DNA of 64,000 nt from Ipomoea triloba (lineage: Eukaryota; Streptophyta; Magnoliopsida; Solanales; Convolvulaceae): assembly GCF_003576645.1 (NCBI RefSeq), contig NC_044916.1, positions 3,448,123 to 3,512,122 of the forward strand. Direction: 5' to 3'. The notes under the pieces are model-generated. The model saw only the letters and a program-made list of their open reading frames with translations, did not search any database and had not been told where the DNA came from. Position numbers and translations under genes: made by a program. This document shows positions 9,999 through 22,904 of this stretch, piece by piece; the first letter of the stretch is position 1, and each line of letters begins with the position of its first letter.

Positions 9999-10667
9999 AG
10001 AATTAATGCTTGAATTTTAAAAATTGATAGTGTATTGGGTATAACAATAATTTTTCAGCCAAGTACAAATGATCCCCATATGCTTTCCCCTTTTTATATT
10101 CAACTATCTATGATTTCCCTTTTATTCTACCCTTTTATATTCAATAAAACAAAACAATCTTTCCTTTTTCTTTACCACAGAGGCCCCCACCAAAGAGGCC
10201 CCCACCAAACAATAACATCAAAGCCAACAAATTAATGCACATGCTAGCATCACTTCTACCAACATAAGTACGTAAATATATATACGTTTCGTATGCAAAT
10301 ATGCGAACAAGAAAACAAACAAATACTTAAGTAGAAGTACTATCAAACCCACTAATCCTCCTACTACTCTTAATAATTATTGGTTAAAATACAAACACAT
10401 ATAATTATATTAACAGTTATGATGAATTATTACACTAAAATAATGATAGTCTATAGATTTATTTTTTAATAAAAAATATCAATATATGTGTTATATAAAA
10501 GATATCAATTAGAACTTTTTAATGATATTTTTTTATACATTAATTTTATCTGTACAAAAAATTAAATTAAATTAAAAAAAAAAAGAATATGTTAAGTGCA
10601 TGTAGGAACATGCAGGATCCACAATATAACTATTATGCCATCTTTCTTACAATCTCCCCTCCCCTCA
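9999..10667. other. Unassigned intergenic DNA
   Basis: AT-rich. AGAGGCCCCCACCAA occurs twice in tandem near 10180. No gene seen. Confidence 0.4.
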
Positions 10668-10960
10668 GAGAAAAAAAAACATTTCATTAAGATTGCTCTT
10701 GAATGGGGTCATGGGACCCCATGGGTCCATTTTGTGGGATAAGTTTTGGCCCAATCGTTCAAGCGGGGTGTCCATCTTTATGGGTGAGGTATTAACCCAA
10801 TAAGAATAATGGAAATCTATTGGGCTAAAGAAAGAAGAAAGCTTGGAGTAAAATAATATAAGATGTACTATCATGGGGGTTCAAACCCAAAACCTTCAAC
10901 ATAACAACACAAGTTCCAAACCACCAACCACTCAAGATCTTATGTATTAAAGGGCAGGAA
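10668..10960 (-). mobile_element. SINE (tRNA-derived), minus strand
   Basis: On the minus strand the element begins with a box-A-like TTGAGTGGTTGGTGG and has a box-B-like GGTTTGAACCCCC some 50 bases later. It ends about 290 bases downstream in a T-rich tail (GTTTTTTTTTCTC), as in plant SINEs with a 3' T run. Confidence 0.5.
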
Positions 10961-11626
10961 TCTCCACTTATGCATGTGAGCGCCTTGGAAACAAAGTAGT
11001 GGGGTAACACATGTGTGGCTAATATTGAAGGCAACCTGATGCCATCCATTTGTCAACGACCAGTGAATCCTACAATTATATAAATAGCCACCATTGCCTC
11101 CACTTTAAAGACATCCCTTAGGCTCACTAAACCCCTCCTGGTCTGTTGGTTTGAGTCATCTTCCTCCTACTGGCACGCTAGCTAGGGTTTGAGTCATGAT
11201 GGTAAAATATTTAGTTCTATTTTATTTATTAGTTCCCTAGCTTGTTTATTTATTTATTTATTATTCGGGCTGCCATTTTAGACCCTACTCAATTCCTTAG
11301 GGCTATAGTATTTATTATTTATGTATTTTTTGGGCCGCCGTTTTGAGCCAATATCTCGGGCCTAAAGCCCCACGTAATAATACTACTATTTTCCTACCCC
11401 CGTTCTATACCTCTATACCGGTTTATGGTGGATCCGGTCTCAATAAAACCATCAGCTCTAAACTTTACATGAACCTGATATCTATATTTCTATCCATACT
11501 AAACCCATACATTATATTCAATGGTAAAATAAATTCTTAAGTTTTATTAGAAAAATGTAATCAAATCTTTGAACTAAAGAAAATTTTAATGAGACCCTAG
11601 CTTGAAATTAGAAAAAATACAATAAA
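10961..11626. other. Unassigned, with TATAAATA box
   Basis: TATATAAATAGCC at about 11076 is a good TATA-box match but no coding sequence follows. Short TTTA repeats occur near 11250. It could be a solo LTR or a dead promoter. Confidence 0.3.
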
Positions 11627-11927
11627 GGGTGTGTTTGGTTCACACATGGGAATCGAAATTCGAATGGGTATCAAATACTTGGTAATGGTAATGGGTTTCG
11701 GTGAAAGTATTTTGCATGTTTGGTAGTAGGGTGGAATGAGAATGATTATTAATAGTTGGGGAAGAAATGAGGAAGGGAAATGAAACCCTTATTTCATTAG
11801 GGTATGTGTTTTTCAATTAATGGGGTATTTCAAACCCATAATAGTATTCTAAAAACCTATCAACCAAACAATAACAATCACTTTGATACCCATATCTTGT
11901 GCCTAAACCCACCAACCAAACACACCC
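11627..11927. mobile_element. Tourist-like MITE, 301 bp, inverted copy
   Basis: Same family as 338-638 in the opposite orientation, with ends GGGTGTGTTTGGTT and AACCAAACACACCC. Flanking triplets are AAA and TAA, consistent with a mutated TAA duplication. Confidence 0.85.
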
Positions 11928-12645
11928 TAAAATTATTTTTATCTTTAATAATATGTTACCAGCGTACATGACATCCAAGTCATCATTGAAAATATATAAT
12001 ATAATTATTTTAGTCAAAAAATTGTTTAGTTTATTTTTAAAATTATTATAATAGAAAAGAAATCTAAATTAAGAACAATGTAATGATAGATAAAAATACA
12101 TCTTTAAGCAATAATAATTGATGTGGCCATGAGGCCACGAGCCTATTAGATTGAAAAGGTCTTGCCAAGAGGAATAAAGGAGAGGAGGTGTTTGTGGGCT
12201 TGAAGAGATTAGGACAAGAGCTAAGACCTCGTTGGCTTGGCTTCCATGTCCTCCTTTTTCATCCTTGTTGGGTATAAGGCACTTTGATATGTATGTGTTT
12301 TATATTATTATGTTTTGTGTTATAAAATTTTATACTTTAAAAATATGAATTCTGTATTTAAGATAAGTTTTTATTTTTTTTAGAATTACCTAAAACAAGT
12401 TAAGAATTGTGTGTCATGTTATGAATCATGATACATGATATAAATTGCCCCTGCATCAACAAAGAGGATTTGGTTCATTTGGACTTTGGAGTACAAGTAG
12501 CCATATTTGTTAGGGATGGATATTGATATGATTGAATCAAATTGAGTACCGGAGTCCAACAAGTCCAATCCAAAGTCTAATAAACGATTTAGTAATACAG
12601 CCCAAGCAATGGTCCAATTCTAGAAAGCCCGGTTTTTGTGAGCAT
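11928..12645. other. Unassigned intergenic DNA
   Basis: AT-rich, no recognisable gene, RNA or element. Confidence 0.4.
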
Positions 12646-12649
12646 TAAA

Positions 12650-13245
12650 TGTGGCAAATTATACTGTCCACCTTGCAAAGTGGACCTGGTTCCAAAATTA
12701 CGTCGTTTTTGTCATTTTTATCTTCTTTTTTTTTTTAGTAAACATATTGCTGAATATAAAGTTGTCCAAAAATGTGTGAATGTAGAGGTTTCAAAGTGTG
12801 AATGTAGAGTATAGAAATCGTGAATGTAGATTTATGATTGTGTGAATGTAGAGTTGCCCAGAAATGTGTGAATGTGGAGGTTTCAAATTGTGAATATGGA
12901 GTATAGAAATCGTGAATGTAGAGTTATGCATGTGTGAATCTGTAATAGAGTTAAGAAGTTCTAGCAACTTGTAGCCCTGTAATGTGTGAATGTGGAGTTC
13001 TCAAGTTGTGAATGTGGAGTATAGGACTTGTGAATATAGAGTTTTGAATGTGTAAATGTGGAGTTTACAAATTGTGAATGTAGAGTATAGTGTATGTGAA
13101 TGTAGAGTATAGTTACTAAACATATAATCCTATAATGTGTGAATATGGAGTTTACAAATTGTGAATGTAGAGTATAGTGTATGTGAATGTAGAGTATAAT
13201 GTATGTGAATGTAGACCCAGGTGGACCTGGGTCCATGGCATAACA
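12650..13245. mobile_element. Inverted-repeat element with minisatellite (copy 2)
   Basis: The left end (GGCAAATTATACTGTCCACC, then ACGTCGTTTT) closely resembles the inverted right end of the neighbouring element 13268-13849 (GGCAAATTATACCGTGCCCC). Its own right end (GACCCAGGTGGACC, then GGCATAAC) is a weaker inverted match. The interior, about 12770-13215, is an irregular array built on GTGTGAATGTAGAGT with unit spacings of about 20-35 bp. No convincing target duplication was found by eye. Confidence 0.5.
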
Positions 13246-13267
13246 ACCCTCAAATTTAGAGTCATCA

Positions 13268-13849
13268 CAATCGTTATATCGTGGACCACGGTGCACATAA
13301 CAATGTGCACCACGTACTTAAACGACGTCGTTTCGATGTTAGTGGACGCAAACGCGAATAACTCCAGGAAATTCATTATCTATAATACACATAATCATTA
13401 TCTAGAATACACAGAACATTTGCCTAGAATACACAGAATGTTTGCCCAGAATACACAGAATATTGACACAAAATACATAGAACTCATCCTCCTAACATTT
13501 GAATGCACAAACACATCACAACATGTGTTAATAACATGAATACACAGAATATTGACACAAAATACACAGAACTTATCTTCCTAAACATTCAAATGCACAA
13601 ACACATCACAACATGTGTTACTAACATTAATACACAGAACGGTTGCCTAGAATACACATAATGATTGCTTGGAATACACAGAACGATTACCTAAAATACA
13701 CAGAATATTAACATGAATACATAGACCGGTCGAAACGAGAAACGTGATTTCCAAAAAAAGGAACAGTTAATTTATCATGCTCAAAACGACATCGTTTACG
13801 TACGTAGTGCACATTGCTATGTGCACCGTGGGGCACGGTATAATTTGCC
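13268..13849. mobile_element. Mutator-like MITE carrying a minisatellite
   Basis: The terminal inverted repeats 13274-13333 and 13784-13843 match at about 53 of 60 positions. Each contains its own small hairpin (GTGCACATAACAATGTGCAC) and an inner ACGACGTCGTTT-type palindrome. AGAGTCATCA flanks both sides (13258-13267 and 13850-13859), a 10-bp target duplication that fits Mutator-like elements (usually 8-11 bp). The interior 13378-13725 is an irregular tandem array of GAATACACAGAAC. The 120-codon frame over it is not a gene. Confidence 0.8.
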
Positions 13850-13859
13850 AGAGTCATCA

Positions 13860-15464
13860 TCGCCACATAGTAGACGAGACCTCATTTTCAAAACCTATTA
13901 TCTTATGATTAGATGTTGTAAGATAGCTCTTAGTGGCCATATTCTCTAAAGTTTGTAGTATAAATAGTAGTTCATTGCATAGAACCTATATTCAACTTTT
14001 ACCAATTATACCCTTACCCATGCAACATTTTAGACAGATAATTATATAACGAATTTAAATAGTTAAAAAATACACCGAGACTAAAATATTGCTATCAAAA
14101 TCTACCATTGCACTCCTTTATATAGGGTTGCATGTTGTGTGGCATGTCATATATACAAGATTTGTCTAACTTAATAGAGAAAATTATCAAATAAGTGTTC
14201 AACCATTTCATGAAGTTTTAATCGCATTATTTAAATGGGAAAAAAAATCATATAACCAAATAGAAAAAAATAAAGTGCAATAAATTTTTTTTTTTTTGCT
14301 TGTAGTTTACCTATTATTGCAAGTTATTGTTGGCGTAACTTTCATATAAAATATTAGTTATGGTTATTGTGTTAACAATGAAAAGTCGCGAATGTCTAAA
14401 TCTAAACACAACTACTATTTTTCTATCTTTCTTTCTTTCATTCTTTGAAATTTCAATAAAAAAAAAATACTTTAAAAGTTAAAATAGTACACATAACTTT
14501 TATACAAACAAGTAATATTGTATGTGAAAGTTATAACAATAATAAAGGATTATATCCCAACCCTGTATACTCTGCTCCTACCCTGGATTGTCAATGTGTC
14601 ACGCTTTTAATGAGATTGACAGTATTAACTTTTTAATATTTAAAAATGCTAATCACATATACAATTGTCACATACAAATAGTCACTTCTGATGTGACAAA
14701 ATGTAACATCACAAATAAGCAATAACTATCTAAACATGTAATTGTCATATCATGAATGACTGTGTGAGTAACAAATGTAAGGATGTATATGAATTATGAT
14801 GGTTCTTTAATACACCATCTGTCCCATTTTTTCATGTCCCATTTATATTTACTAGTCAAATCAATTATTTCTTTTTTACTTATTTTTCTTTAGTATATTT
14901 TAATTATATTTAAATTTAATTTTTTTTGTGTAATAGTGATTTTAATGTAGTTTCTAAGTATATAAATTTTATATACTAATACTAAATTTAATATTATGAA
15001 AAATTAAATTCAAAATAACTTTAATTAAACTTAGCTAATCGAGCTAAACATATAAAATGAGATGGATAAAGTAATTAATTTCTCACGGCAATAATATTAA
15101 GCACAAAAATAAATACAAAATTACTCCTATTTTGGTTGGGTCTTGTTGGTGCAGCTGTGCAAACGCAATGCATTTACATTGGCTGGTCCCCTTCTAGATG
15201 AACTTAGGTTTAGAATTTAAGTTTTTGGGGTCCAGCCTATATATGATGTTTTTATTGTACTAAATTTGGTTGTCTCATCAATTTAGGGAAATCTCGAGGG
15301 TACCATATTTTAGTCTATTGTTTCATCATATTCGTTTTCATACAATAAAGTGATAAGCTATACTATTGTGTTAAATTAAAGGTAAATGGTGTGAATCACA
15401 CATAGAGTATGAATAAAATAGTATGAATCTTTTTTCAATTTAATCAGATGTTTGAAATAATAAC
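13860..15464. other. Unassigned intergenic DNA
   Basis: AT-rich. Short T and A runs and a few TCTTTC repeats (about 14420). No gene, RNA or delimited element recognised. Confidence 0.4.
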
Positions 15465-15473
15465 TACAATAAT

Positions 15474-15848
15474 GAGTTAATAGCCAATTTAGTCATCGAC
15501 TATAGTGGTTTTTTTTTTATTTAGTCTTAAACGAATTTTTGTACTTAATTAGGTCATCGACTTTGATGGTTTTATCCATTAGAATCAAGAACTGAATTGA
15601 AAAAATTCACTATAGTCGATGACTAAATTAGGTAAAATCACTATAGTCGAAGACAAAATTGAGTAAAACTACTATTATAGTCGAGGACTAAATTATGTAT
15701 TAATATAGATGAAATTACCAAACTATCTTAACATAGGACTCAATTGAGTAAAATCATCAAAACTGAGAACCTAATTAAACACAAAAAATTATTTAGAATT
15801 AAATCAAAAAAAATTATTATAGTCAAGACTAAATTAATTATTAACTCT
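15474..15848. mobile_element. MITE with 9-bp target duplication, 375 bp
   Basis: Ends are GAGTTAATAGCCAATTTAGTC and, inverted, AGAGTTAATAATTAATTTAG. TACAATAAT flanks both sides (15465-15473 and 15849-15857). A 9-bp duplication points to a Mutator-like or related origin. The interior repeats the end-derived word ACTATAGTCGA(T/A)GACTAAATT several times. Confidence 0.8.
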
Positions 15849-15857
15849 TACAATAAT

Positions 15858-16775
15858 GAAATGGGACTTTAATCCATTTAATAATGATAATGTTGAGTAA
15901 TCGATCGGTCAAGAAGTATACATTTTGTCATGCATTTTTCACCTATTGAGTAGAGAAAAAGAAATGAAAATGTTAATCTCTATACATTACATTCAATTAT
16001 TACGTTAAAAATAAAAAGTGTCACATATAAAAAGTGGCCTGGGACAAACGGTAGTCGTCAATCTGGGATGATTATTCTCTGAAATATTAAAAAAAAAAAG
16101 TTGTTTATAATTTTGTAAATATTACAAAGTTTTAAATGCTAAAAGTGTACTATGTAAAATTATAAAGTGCAACGATCAAAATAACGGGGTAAATTCAATA
16201 ATACGTAGATGTATCTCAATACTTGAAAATTTAAAGTGCATCCGAGGATATGTAAAAGTCCACACAAGACAGTTACAGTTTTTCGCATCACTAAGTGCAC
16301 TTTGAAATATTATTCAGTGCATTTTGCAACAGAATTGCTTGGTATACTTTTAACTTTGAAAAAATTTGAAATATTACTAAAAAAAAATAGAAATATTACA
16401 AATAAAGCAATCTCCCTAGAAGTATTAGTCTAAGTAGATAAAATGTCTCACTTAAAACTTATTTCTAGTGACACGATATAGATGCTCCTTTAATTTCAAA
16501 GCTATATTAATTATTAAGTCAATTTAGAGTTATATTTAAAATAAAAATTGCAAAATTCTCCGTTTGAAACGCGAGATAGTGAGTGTAATAATGGCGCCCA
16601 AGTAGTCCACACCTGCCACCCACTCTCCTCTCTTCAATGCTTTTACACCGTTTTTGATAGCTCATTCCAATTTCTGCTTCAATTAAAACACTATACTCTA
16701 TATGAAACAGACACATGTACATCCATTCTTGAATCTCTATGATCTCCATATATACGTAAAATCCTTCTTTCCCTC

Positions 16776-16807
<32 letters not shown>

Positions 16808-16875
16808 CTCTCTCTCTCTCTCAATAAATGCCACTCTACCCACATTTCTGAACAAAGACTTTTTGAGTTTCAGCG
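15858..16875. other. Upstream region of the Gly/Cys-rich gene
   Basis: AT-rich. From about 16560 composition changes. CCATATATACG near 16750 is a possible TATA region. A T26 run at about 16776-16801 and a CT repeat at about 16807-16822 lie in the presumed 5' leader. Confidence 0.4.
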
Positions 16876-17328
16876 ATGAAATCCAAAGCAATCATCATCC
16901 TAGCGTTCTTGCTCATCCCGGCCATCTTTGCGCTCCCAGATCATGCAACTCGGAAGCACGGCAAGCACCACCACCACCACCGCCGTGAACATCCGCGTTC
17001 CGGGAAGACCTCGGAGAAAGACAGCGGCGGCGGCGGAAGTGGAGGGTTTGGGGGGTTTTTCGGGCCGGGAAATGAATTCGGGATGCCGGATTTTGGGGCC
17101 GGGTATGGGGCCGGGTTCGGGGGCCCGAACGGGGGAGGGTATGCGAAGGGAGGGACGGTGAGGCCGACGGTGGTGTGCAAGGAAAAGGGGCCGTGTTACG
17201 GCAAGACGCTGAGGTGCCCGGAGAAGTGCTTCAAGGAGTATAGCCGCGCCGGGAAGGGCTACGGCTACGGCGGCGGCGGCGGTGGTTGTACTATGGACTG
17301 CACCAAGAAATGTCTTGCTTATTGTTAA
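16876..17328 (+). CDS. Secreted Gly-rich, Cys-rich protein
   Basis: A 150-residue single-exon gene. Residues 1-20 are a clear signal peptide (hydrophobic AIIILAFLLIPAIFA). Residues 28-39 are a His/Arg run. Residues 51-93 are Gly/Phe-rich. The C-terminal module holds eight cysteines (101, 107, 114, 118, 138, 142, 146, 150), with CYGKTLRCPEKCF, a Gly-rich spacer and CTMDCTKKCLAYC. This module is characteristic of a family of plant cell-wall or apoplastic glycine-rich proteins of unknown biochemical role; four disulfides are inferred. The coding region is GC-rich against AT-rich flanks. The ATG is the first in frame and directly precedes the signal peptide. Confidence 0.88.
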   Translation: MKSKAIIILAFLLIPAIFALPDHATRKHGKHHHHHRREHPRSGKTSEKDSGGGGSGGFGGFFGPGNEFGMPDFGAGYGAGFGGPNGGGYAKGGTVRPTVVCKEKGPCYGKTLRCPEKCFKEYSRAGKGYGYGGGGGGCTMDCTKKCLAYC

Positions 17329-18640
17329 TCACTTATTATTATTGTAATAATCTCGTTTAATGTTTAAGAGATTCATGAACGCTTTATTTATTACTCCGTA
17401 TTAAGCAGTTTTTGGGTAGAAGGTTTAATATTAATAGTGAGAAATGTGTCGTGGCATCGTAGTAAAATGGAGTTTAATTTGATGTTTTTCGTTTTGTTTA
17501 AGGTTTTGAATTATTTTGAGGACATAAATTGCATTTGATGTGATCTTTGAATTATTTTGAAAATATAAACCAGATTTGACGTAATTCTCGTCTTCTTGAG
17601 TCATTTTCAAACATAAATCACATTTGACGAAGCACTGAATCAAATGAGGCTTTGACTAATACACTATTAATTAGCACTCAAATCAAATGGCCCATTGACT
17701 AATCAGAACGCAAAATCAAGTGACCCTTAATTATAACAACTTAACAAGTCTTCTCAAACGACATTCTAAAAACATCATTAATATTTTGTAAGCGGCTGAC
17801 GTGAAAGACTTATTAATGTCTGCTCATTTTATTTGGTGAACGTAATTAATGAAAATGAAAACGATAAGATTTAGACACGAATCTGTGGTGTCCAAAAAGG
17901 TTGAAAGTATGGTTTCGTTTACTACTGACTATTTATGCTTCAGTAGGTTAAGAAAGTAATTTATGAACAGATACTACGTTATAACCGAGTCAATAGTACT
18001 CAAAAAAAAAAAAAAAAAAACTGAACTTTTTTTTTTCAATTGGAGAATAAAAAGCAAGTGGTTCAATAGGTTTGCAGGAGAAATCTCTCGCTCTAAGTTT
18101 TTATAGTCCAATTTGAAAAGATAATGCCCAAGGAGCCACAGGCGTAGCAATTGTCCATGCTCAACTATGTGTCCTTACAATCTATGATCCAAAAATCAAC
18201 TAAAAACTGTCCAACCAAATCATCCAGTAATTATCATTCAATTTAGTATCAACTTGCATGAACAAACGAAACAAATCATTTAATTTCATGAGAAAACGAT
18301 AACATGATTGATTTTTTTTATCACCTATCTTTCTAGAATCTTCGAAGACACCCAAATATAGATGCACCAAATAATGATTAATGAAAACGATAAAGATTTA
18401 CACCCACGAATCTGTTGTGTCCAAAAAAGGTAGAAAGTATAGTTTCTATAATGTAATCAAGGCACTTTGGTCAAAAGGTAAACCATATATCGCAGGAACA
18501 AATACTAACATATGAAACAAACATATATGCCTAAGCTGAAGTAAGCAACTCATGTATCTGGCGCCCGCCTAATTGGCACAAAGGCAGGCCAACTAGTCAG
18601 TCCCCAAAATCATTCAATGCAGCAGTGGGAGGGAAGAACA
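17329..18640. other. Intergenic; SINE 3' part at ~17930-18020
   Basis: Near 17930-18020 the sequence CTACTGACTATTTATGC, then GAACAGATACTACGTTATAA, then GTACTC ends in a poly-A run. The same sequence is found inverted at 53540-53670, so this is the 3' part of a dispersed SINE. The rest, including two related blocks near 17850 and 18380 (AATGAAAACGATAA.GATTTA, then AATCTGT), is unassigned. Confidence 0.5.
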
Positions 18641-21600
18641 TTATATCGCCGCTCTCAAGGCTCCTCTAGCAGCCTCGCGTTTCATCTCTGCAGCTTTGCC
18701 ACTGCCTCGGAAATACATGTAGACTTGCTGCAAAATGACAGGGCGCTCGATAAGAACAATTTGGATTCCGGATACTCAAGGTGCGAGACTGTAAGTAGTC
18801 CCTTGTGCATTTATAAAGTATATATAAAGAATGAGATTGAGGCGTACCTGAATAACCCAGACACTGATTACTGATTCCAGGCAAAAAAAGCCAAAGCCGA
18901 TGAAGTAGAAAATCTGTTAACATAGGAATCACCAGAAACTATTCAGTGGGTAGACTCTTGCTATATGACACACATTCCACTTGCGGATGGTTCTTTTCTC
19001 TTTTAACAGCCCAGAAATGTGGAGAGGGGTAAAAGAAAAAGAAAATATAAAAAAATCCCCAAGCATATGCTCAATACTTACCCCGACCAATACTTGCTTG
19101 CCTACGAGATCTACTGCGGGCAGGATACCTCTGTTCCAACAAATAACACAGGTTCAGATTATTAGTAAATGTATATAACCAACTCCTTTAATGAGATGGC
19201 ATCGGCATAGATTTTGCACAGATTGACAAACTAGAAGTTGGAGTTTACAAAACTGTAACCATAATCATCTTCTCAAATAGGTGAAGACAAATTGTGATGC
19301 AGAAATTTAACCAATGAAAAAAAAAAGTGCAGTAGCTATCAAATGAGTTCCCTAAAGAAGTTTATATGCAAGTAGCAACAGGAATTTACGTTAGAGATTT
19401 GCCTCTGAAAACTACTGGAGGAGCAACAGCAGCAAAGATGCAGAATCCAATGTGAAGCTGCACAGAGGGGCAAGATGTGAGAATTTTAAATCACAAGGCA
19501 AGGAATACAGGACTTCAGCACAAGAATCTTACCAAGTAAAACATGAAAAACCATCCAAACTTCATTGCACTTTCATTCCTGCAAAATCCATTAAAATATA
19601 AGCCACATCACAACATGTTTAAAAATGCCTTACATAAGAAAAGGATAGACACATTTAATCAAAATAAGGAATCGGATGCACATGCATTGCAATATATACA
19701 CAAGTATATACACAAAAGGAAAAGGTGAAGAAGTCAAGAACATTTAGTGTCATAAAGTAAAGAGTTACCACCTACAAAACTAGCATGTATTACAATAAGT
19801 ATTTTTCTAAGGTAAAATTTAGCAAAATAGTTCGCAATCCCCAACACCTAAGATTGCCAGACACATTTTATCAAGAATAACTGATTCATTGACACAAGTA
19901 GAATTTGGTTCAACTGAGGAAAATTTACCTAAAAGCACGATATAGTGGACGATACCACAGTACATAGGCTCCTGGAACCCCTGAGATGAAATAGATAAGA
20001 GATAGGAACCAGATTTTTACATCTGCAACAAAAATCTTCAGATTAGAAAACCTAGTCAAGAGCATTATGATTAATAGCATTCACCTAAATCAAACATGAT
20101 GTTTACATACCTCCCTCTTTAATCCATGCAGTAGTGACAGCAACTATATTCCACAAAAGACAAGCAACAAGCCCTGCTCACCAACAGTGCATATAAAAAC
20201 AACGCATTACAAATAAGGAAACAAGTAGCCATATGAAAAAGCTTGAAAACTTCAAATCAGAAAAGATAGACCTCTATAAAATACAAGCTGGGCACTAGAA
20301 CACCTAAAAGTTCTAGAAACCTATAATTTTCTCAATCAATAATGGGAGTTCGACAGCATATACACAGCCTAGCTAAAATGGAGCTGCACAATATGAGGAA
20401 TTTTCGATTCCAACATAGGAAACAAAACTTGGCATACCCAACAAGGTTGTAAATGCAACATACTGCAGCCTCTGAAGATGAATTGGAATTTCATTAGCAA
20501 TATCATGGTGAATTATTGGGAAGAATGGAGGCCAGTTCTTCTCCTCAAGAACAATACCGGCTGCACATCAAAGTTGACAATTCAATTTGTAAGTCAGTCA
20601 ATAGATATTTCAAGACTATGGTTGCATCAAACATTGTAAAGCTACAAGACAATTTGCCACGCATGTTGCAGATGAAAAAGAAGTTAAGGATAAAACATGA
20701 ACAATGGATAGGCATAAGGAGGCTGTAAAAAGCAAGCCCAGTGAAGTGAAAAGGTTACACTAAATTATGTAATAAATAAATAATTAGAATTTTGTGAGAC
20801 AAATTGTATGTCTGCAGCACTAATTTTTTTTATTTAACATAATTCAAACTGTAAATGTCAAAAATTTTGCTCTTCTAACCCTGATCAGGATATGCTTTTC
20901 CTGGCACAGCCTTTTGTCTATTTTGGCTTCTGGAGCATTCCCCAATATATAAATGAAAGAAATAGTCCTTTGCTATCTCCTCTATGACATCATCCATCAT
21001 GTTATACTATGTCAGTGTATTTTTATCTTCTTTTTTTTTTGGTTGGTAACCGATTTAAGTAGATACTATGAACAATACACAAATCTACACTTTGTAGAGG
21101 TGTACATTATACTTTTCAAATTACTCTGAAGTAACTTTTTCATTTTGCATAGCTTTACTTCACATGTTAAGTTTTATCATTGTGTTGTACTTCATATTAT
21201 GTATATTATTCCATTATGTAATATCAAACAATTACAATCTAGATATTTGTGTTAATCATACTTAGTGAATAGTTAACAGTTATACCTTCAATTTGCTGAT
21301 ATTTTATCTAGCATGAAAGACTGCTGATACTTTAAAATGCTATACTTCATTCTTCTCAAATTATATCTTGGCAATTTCACCAGTGATCATTGTATGCATG
21401 TATTACTCAAGTCTAACATGCCATAAATCCTTAACAAACAATAGAGGTTATGGAATAGAGATGCGAGAGGAAAGATATCAAATAAGAGTAAAAATCACCT
21501 CGAGCAGCAGCATCTTCTCTCCGCTTTAAGTCCTGAATTACAGGGGAAAAAAATCAAATAATGAAAAGGTATTTCACCACACCAGTAAATAAGAGGAACT

Positions 21601-22865
21601 TTCTTTTTGGGGAGTATAGAAAGAAAAAAATTGGGAAAATGTCCATTCACTTCAGTGAGAGACGTGGTTGATGAAGGTAAAAGGAATATTGACAAAAGGA
21701 CGTAGTAGCGTATTGAAATTAATTTGGATTACACCCTTGCATAGGAGCCCATGATGCATAGTTCTGCAACTGGACCAAATGTTTGAGATTCATAACCATT
21801 TAATTTGAATTGGTGCACTGTAGACAACCCTCTCCCAACGTACACATTTCAGATATACAGTTCATTTCACATTGTGGAGCTTCACTATAATAAATTACCA
21901 CCAAAAAAAAGAAAAAGAAAAAGAAAAAAGTGTATTGTACACAAAGGCATCATGACATCTACTTATTGGATTTTGTGAACAGTTCTGAAAATTTTCCTGC
22001 AGTTGTAATGATGTAGCAATCCAAGCTCTACACAAGCCAGTGAGAACAAGAATATACACCAAGATGCAGGACTCAAAATAAGGAAATTTAAAACTTATTA
22101 AGACAAATGTTGATAAGAAAGAAGTTCATATTTTCCATTAATATATACCTGCTCCCTTCTCCTCAGTTCAGACTCTTTAGCCTGTAACTCCTTCTCTTTC
22201 TTTTTTAAATCCTGTGTTTAAAATTGATATCAATCTATAAAACCAAATTAATAGACATCAACAAACAACAAAGAAGATGAACACAGCTATGTGTATTCAT
22301 CAATTCTGGAAGTTAAACACACCGATGTATTGTCTAGTGGAATATCAACAGAGTCATTGCTATTATAGAAACCAGCTGGTTCAGGAGGAAGAGGTGAAAG
22401 CCTTGAGTTTGTGGCTGGAGGAACACTGCCAGAGCTCTGCAATGAGAAAAGAAAATATTTAATCAGATGTTTTGAAACATGTTAGTATGGAGAATTAGAG
22501 GCTGTTAACATATAAGAAATATCAAACAGATAAAGAATGAAAATCAAAATATGTTTTATGCTTGTGTGTAGTACTCAGGCAGTCAGGTACACAAATGGAG
22601 CTACAAATAGAAGTGGAACTTCTCTTTTCTTTAAACATACTAACATATTTCTTTAAAATTTTGAGTTGAGATTCTTGAAATAAGTAAATACTTAATAGTT
22701 AATACATAGTTTTTTAATATCAAATTTTATTTGCAAAAGTTAACCTTAAAAATATCAAAACTTAAAAAGTAAAATTTAATTAATTTACCTCCATAACAGC
22801 GAATTGGGACGGATGCAGTAGTATTCCGTTAAAAAATTTAGAAATACATTCCATTCACCACCACC

Positions 22866-22904
<39 letters not shown>

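Noticed and set aside
12961..13539. ORFs of 111 and 120 codons over the minisatellites
   Set aside because: Both are translations of tandem repeats inside inverted-repeat elements, with no motif and no upstream signals.
13378..13725. CRISPR-like regular repeats
   Set aside because: Plant nuclear minisatellite with irregular spacing and no unique spacers; CRISPR is not expected here.
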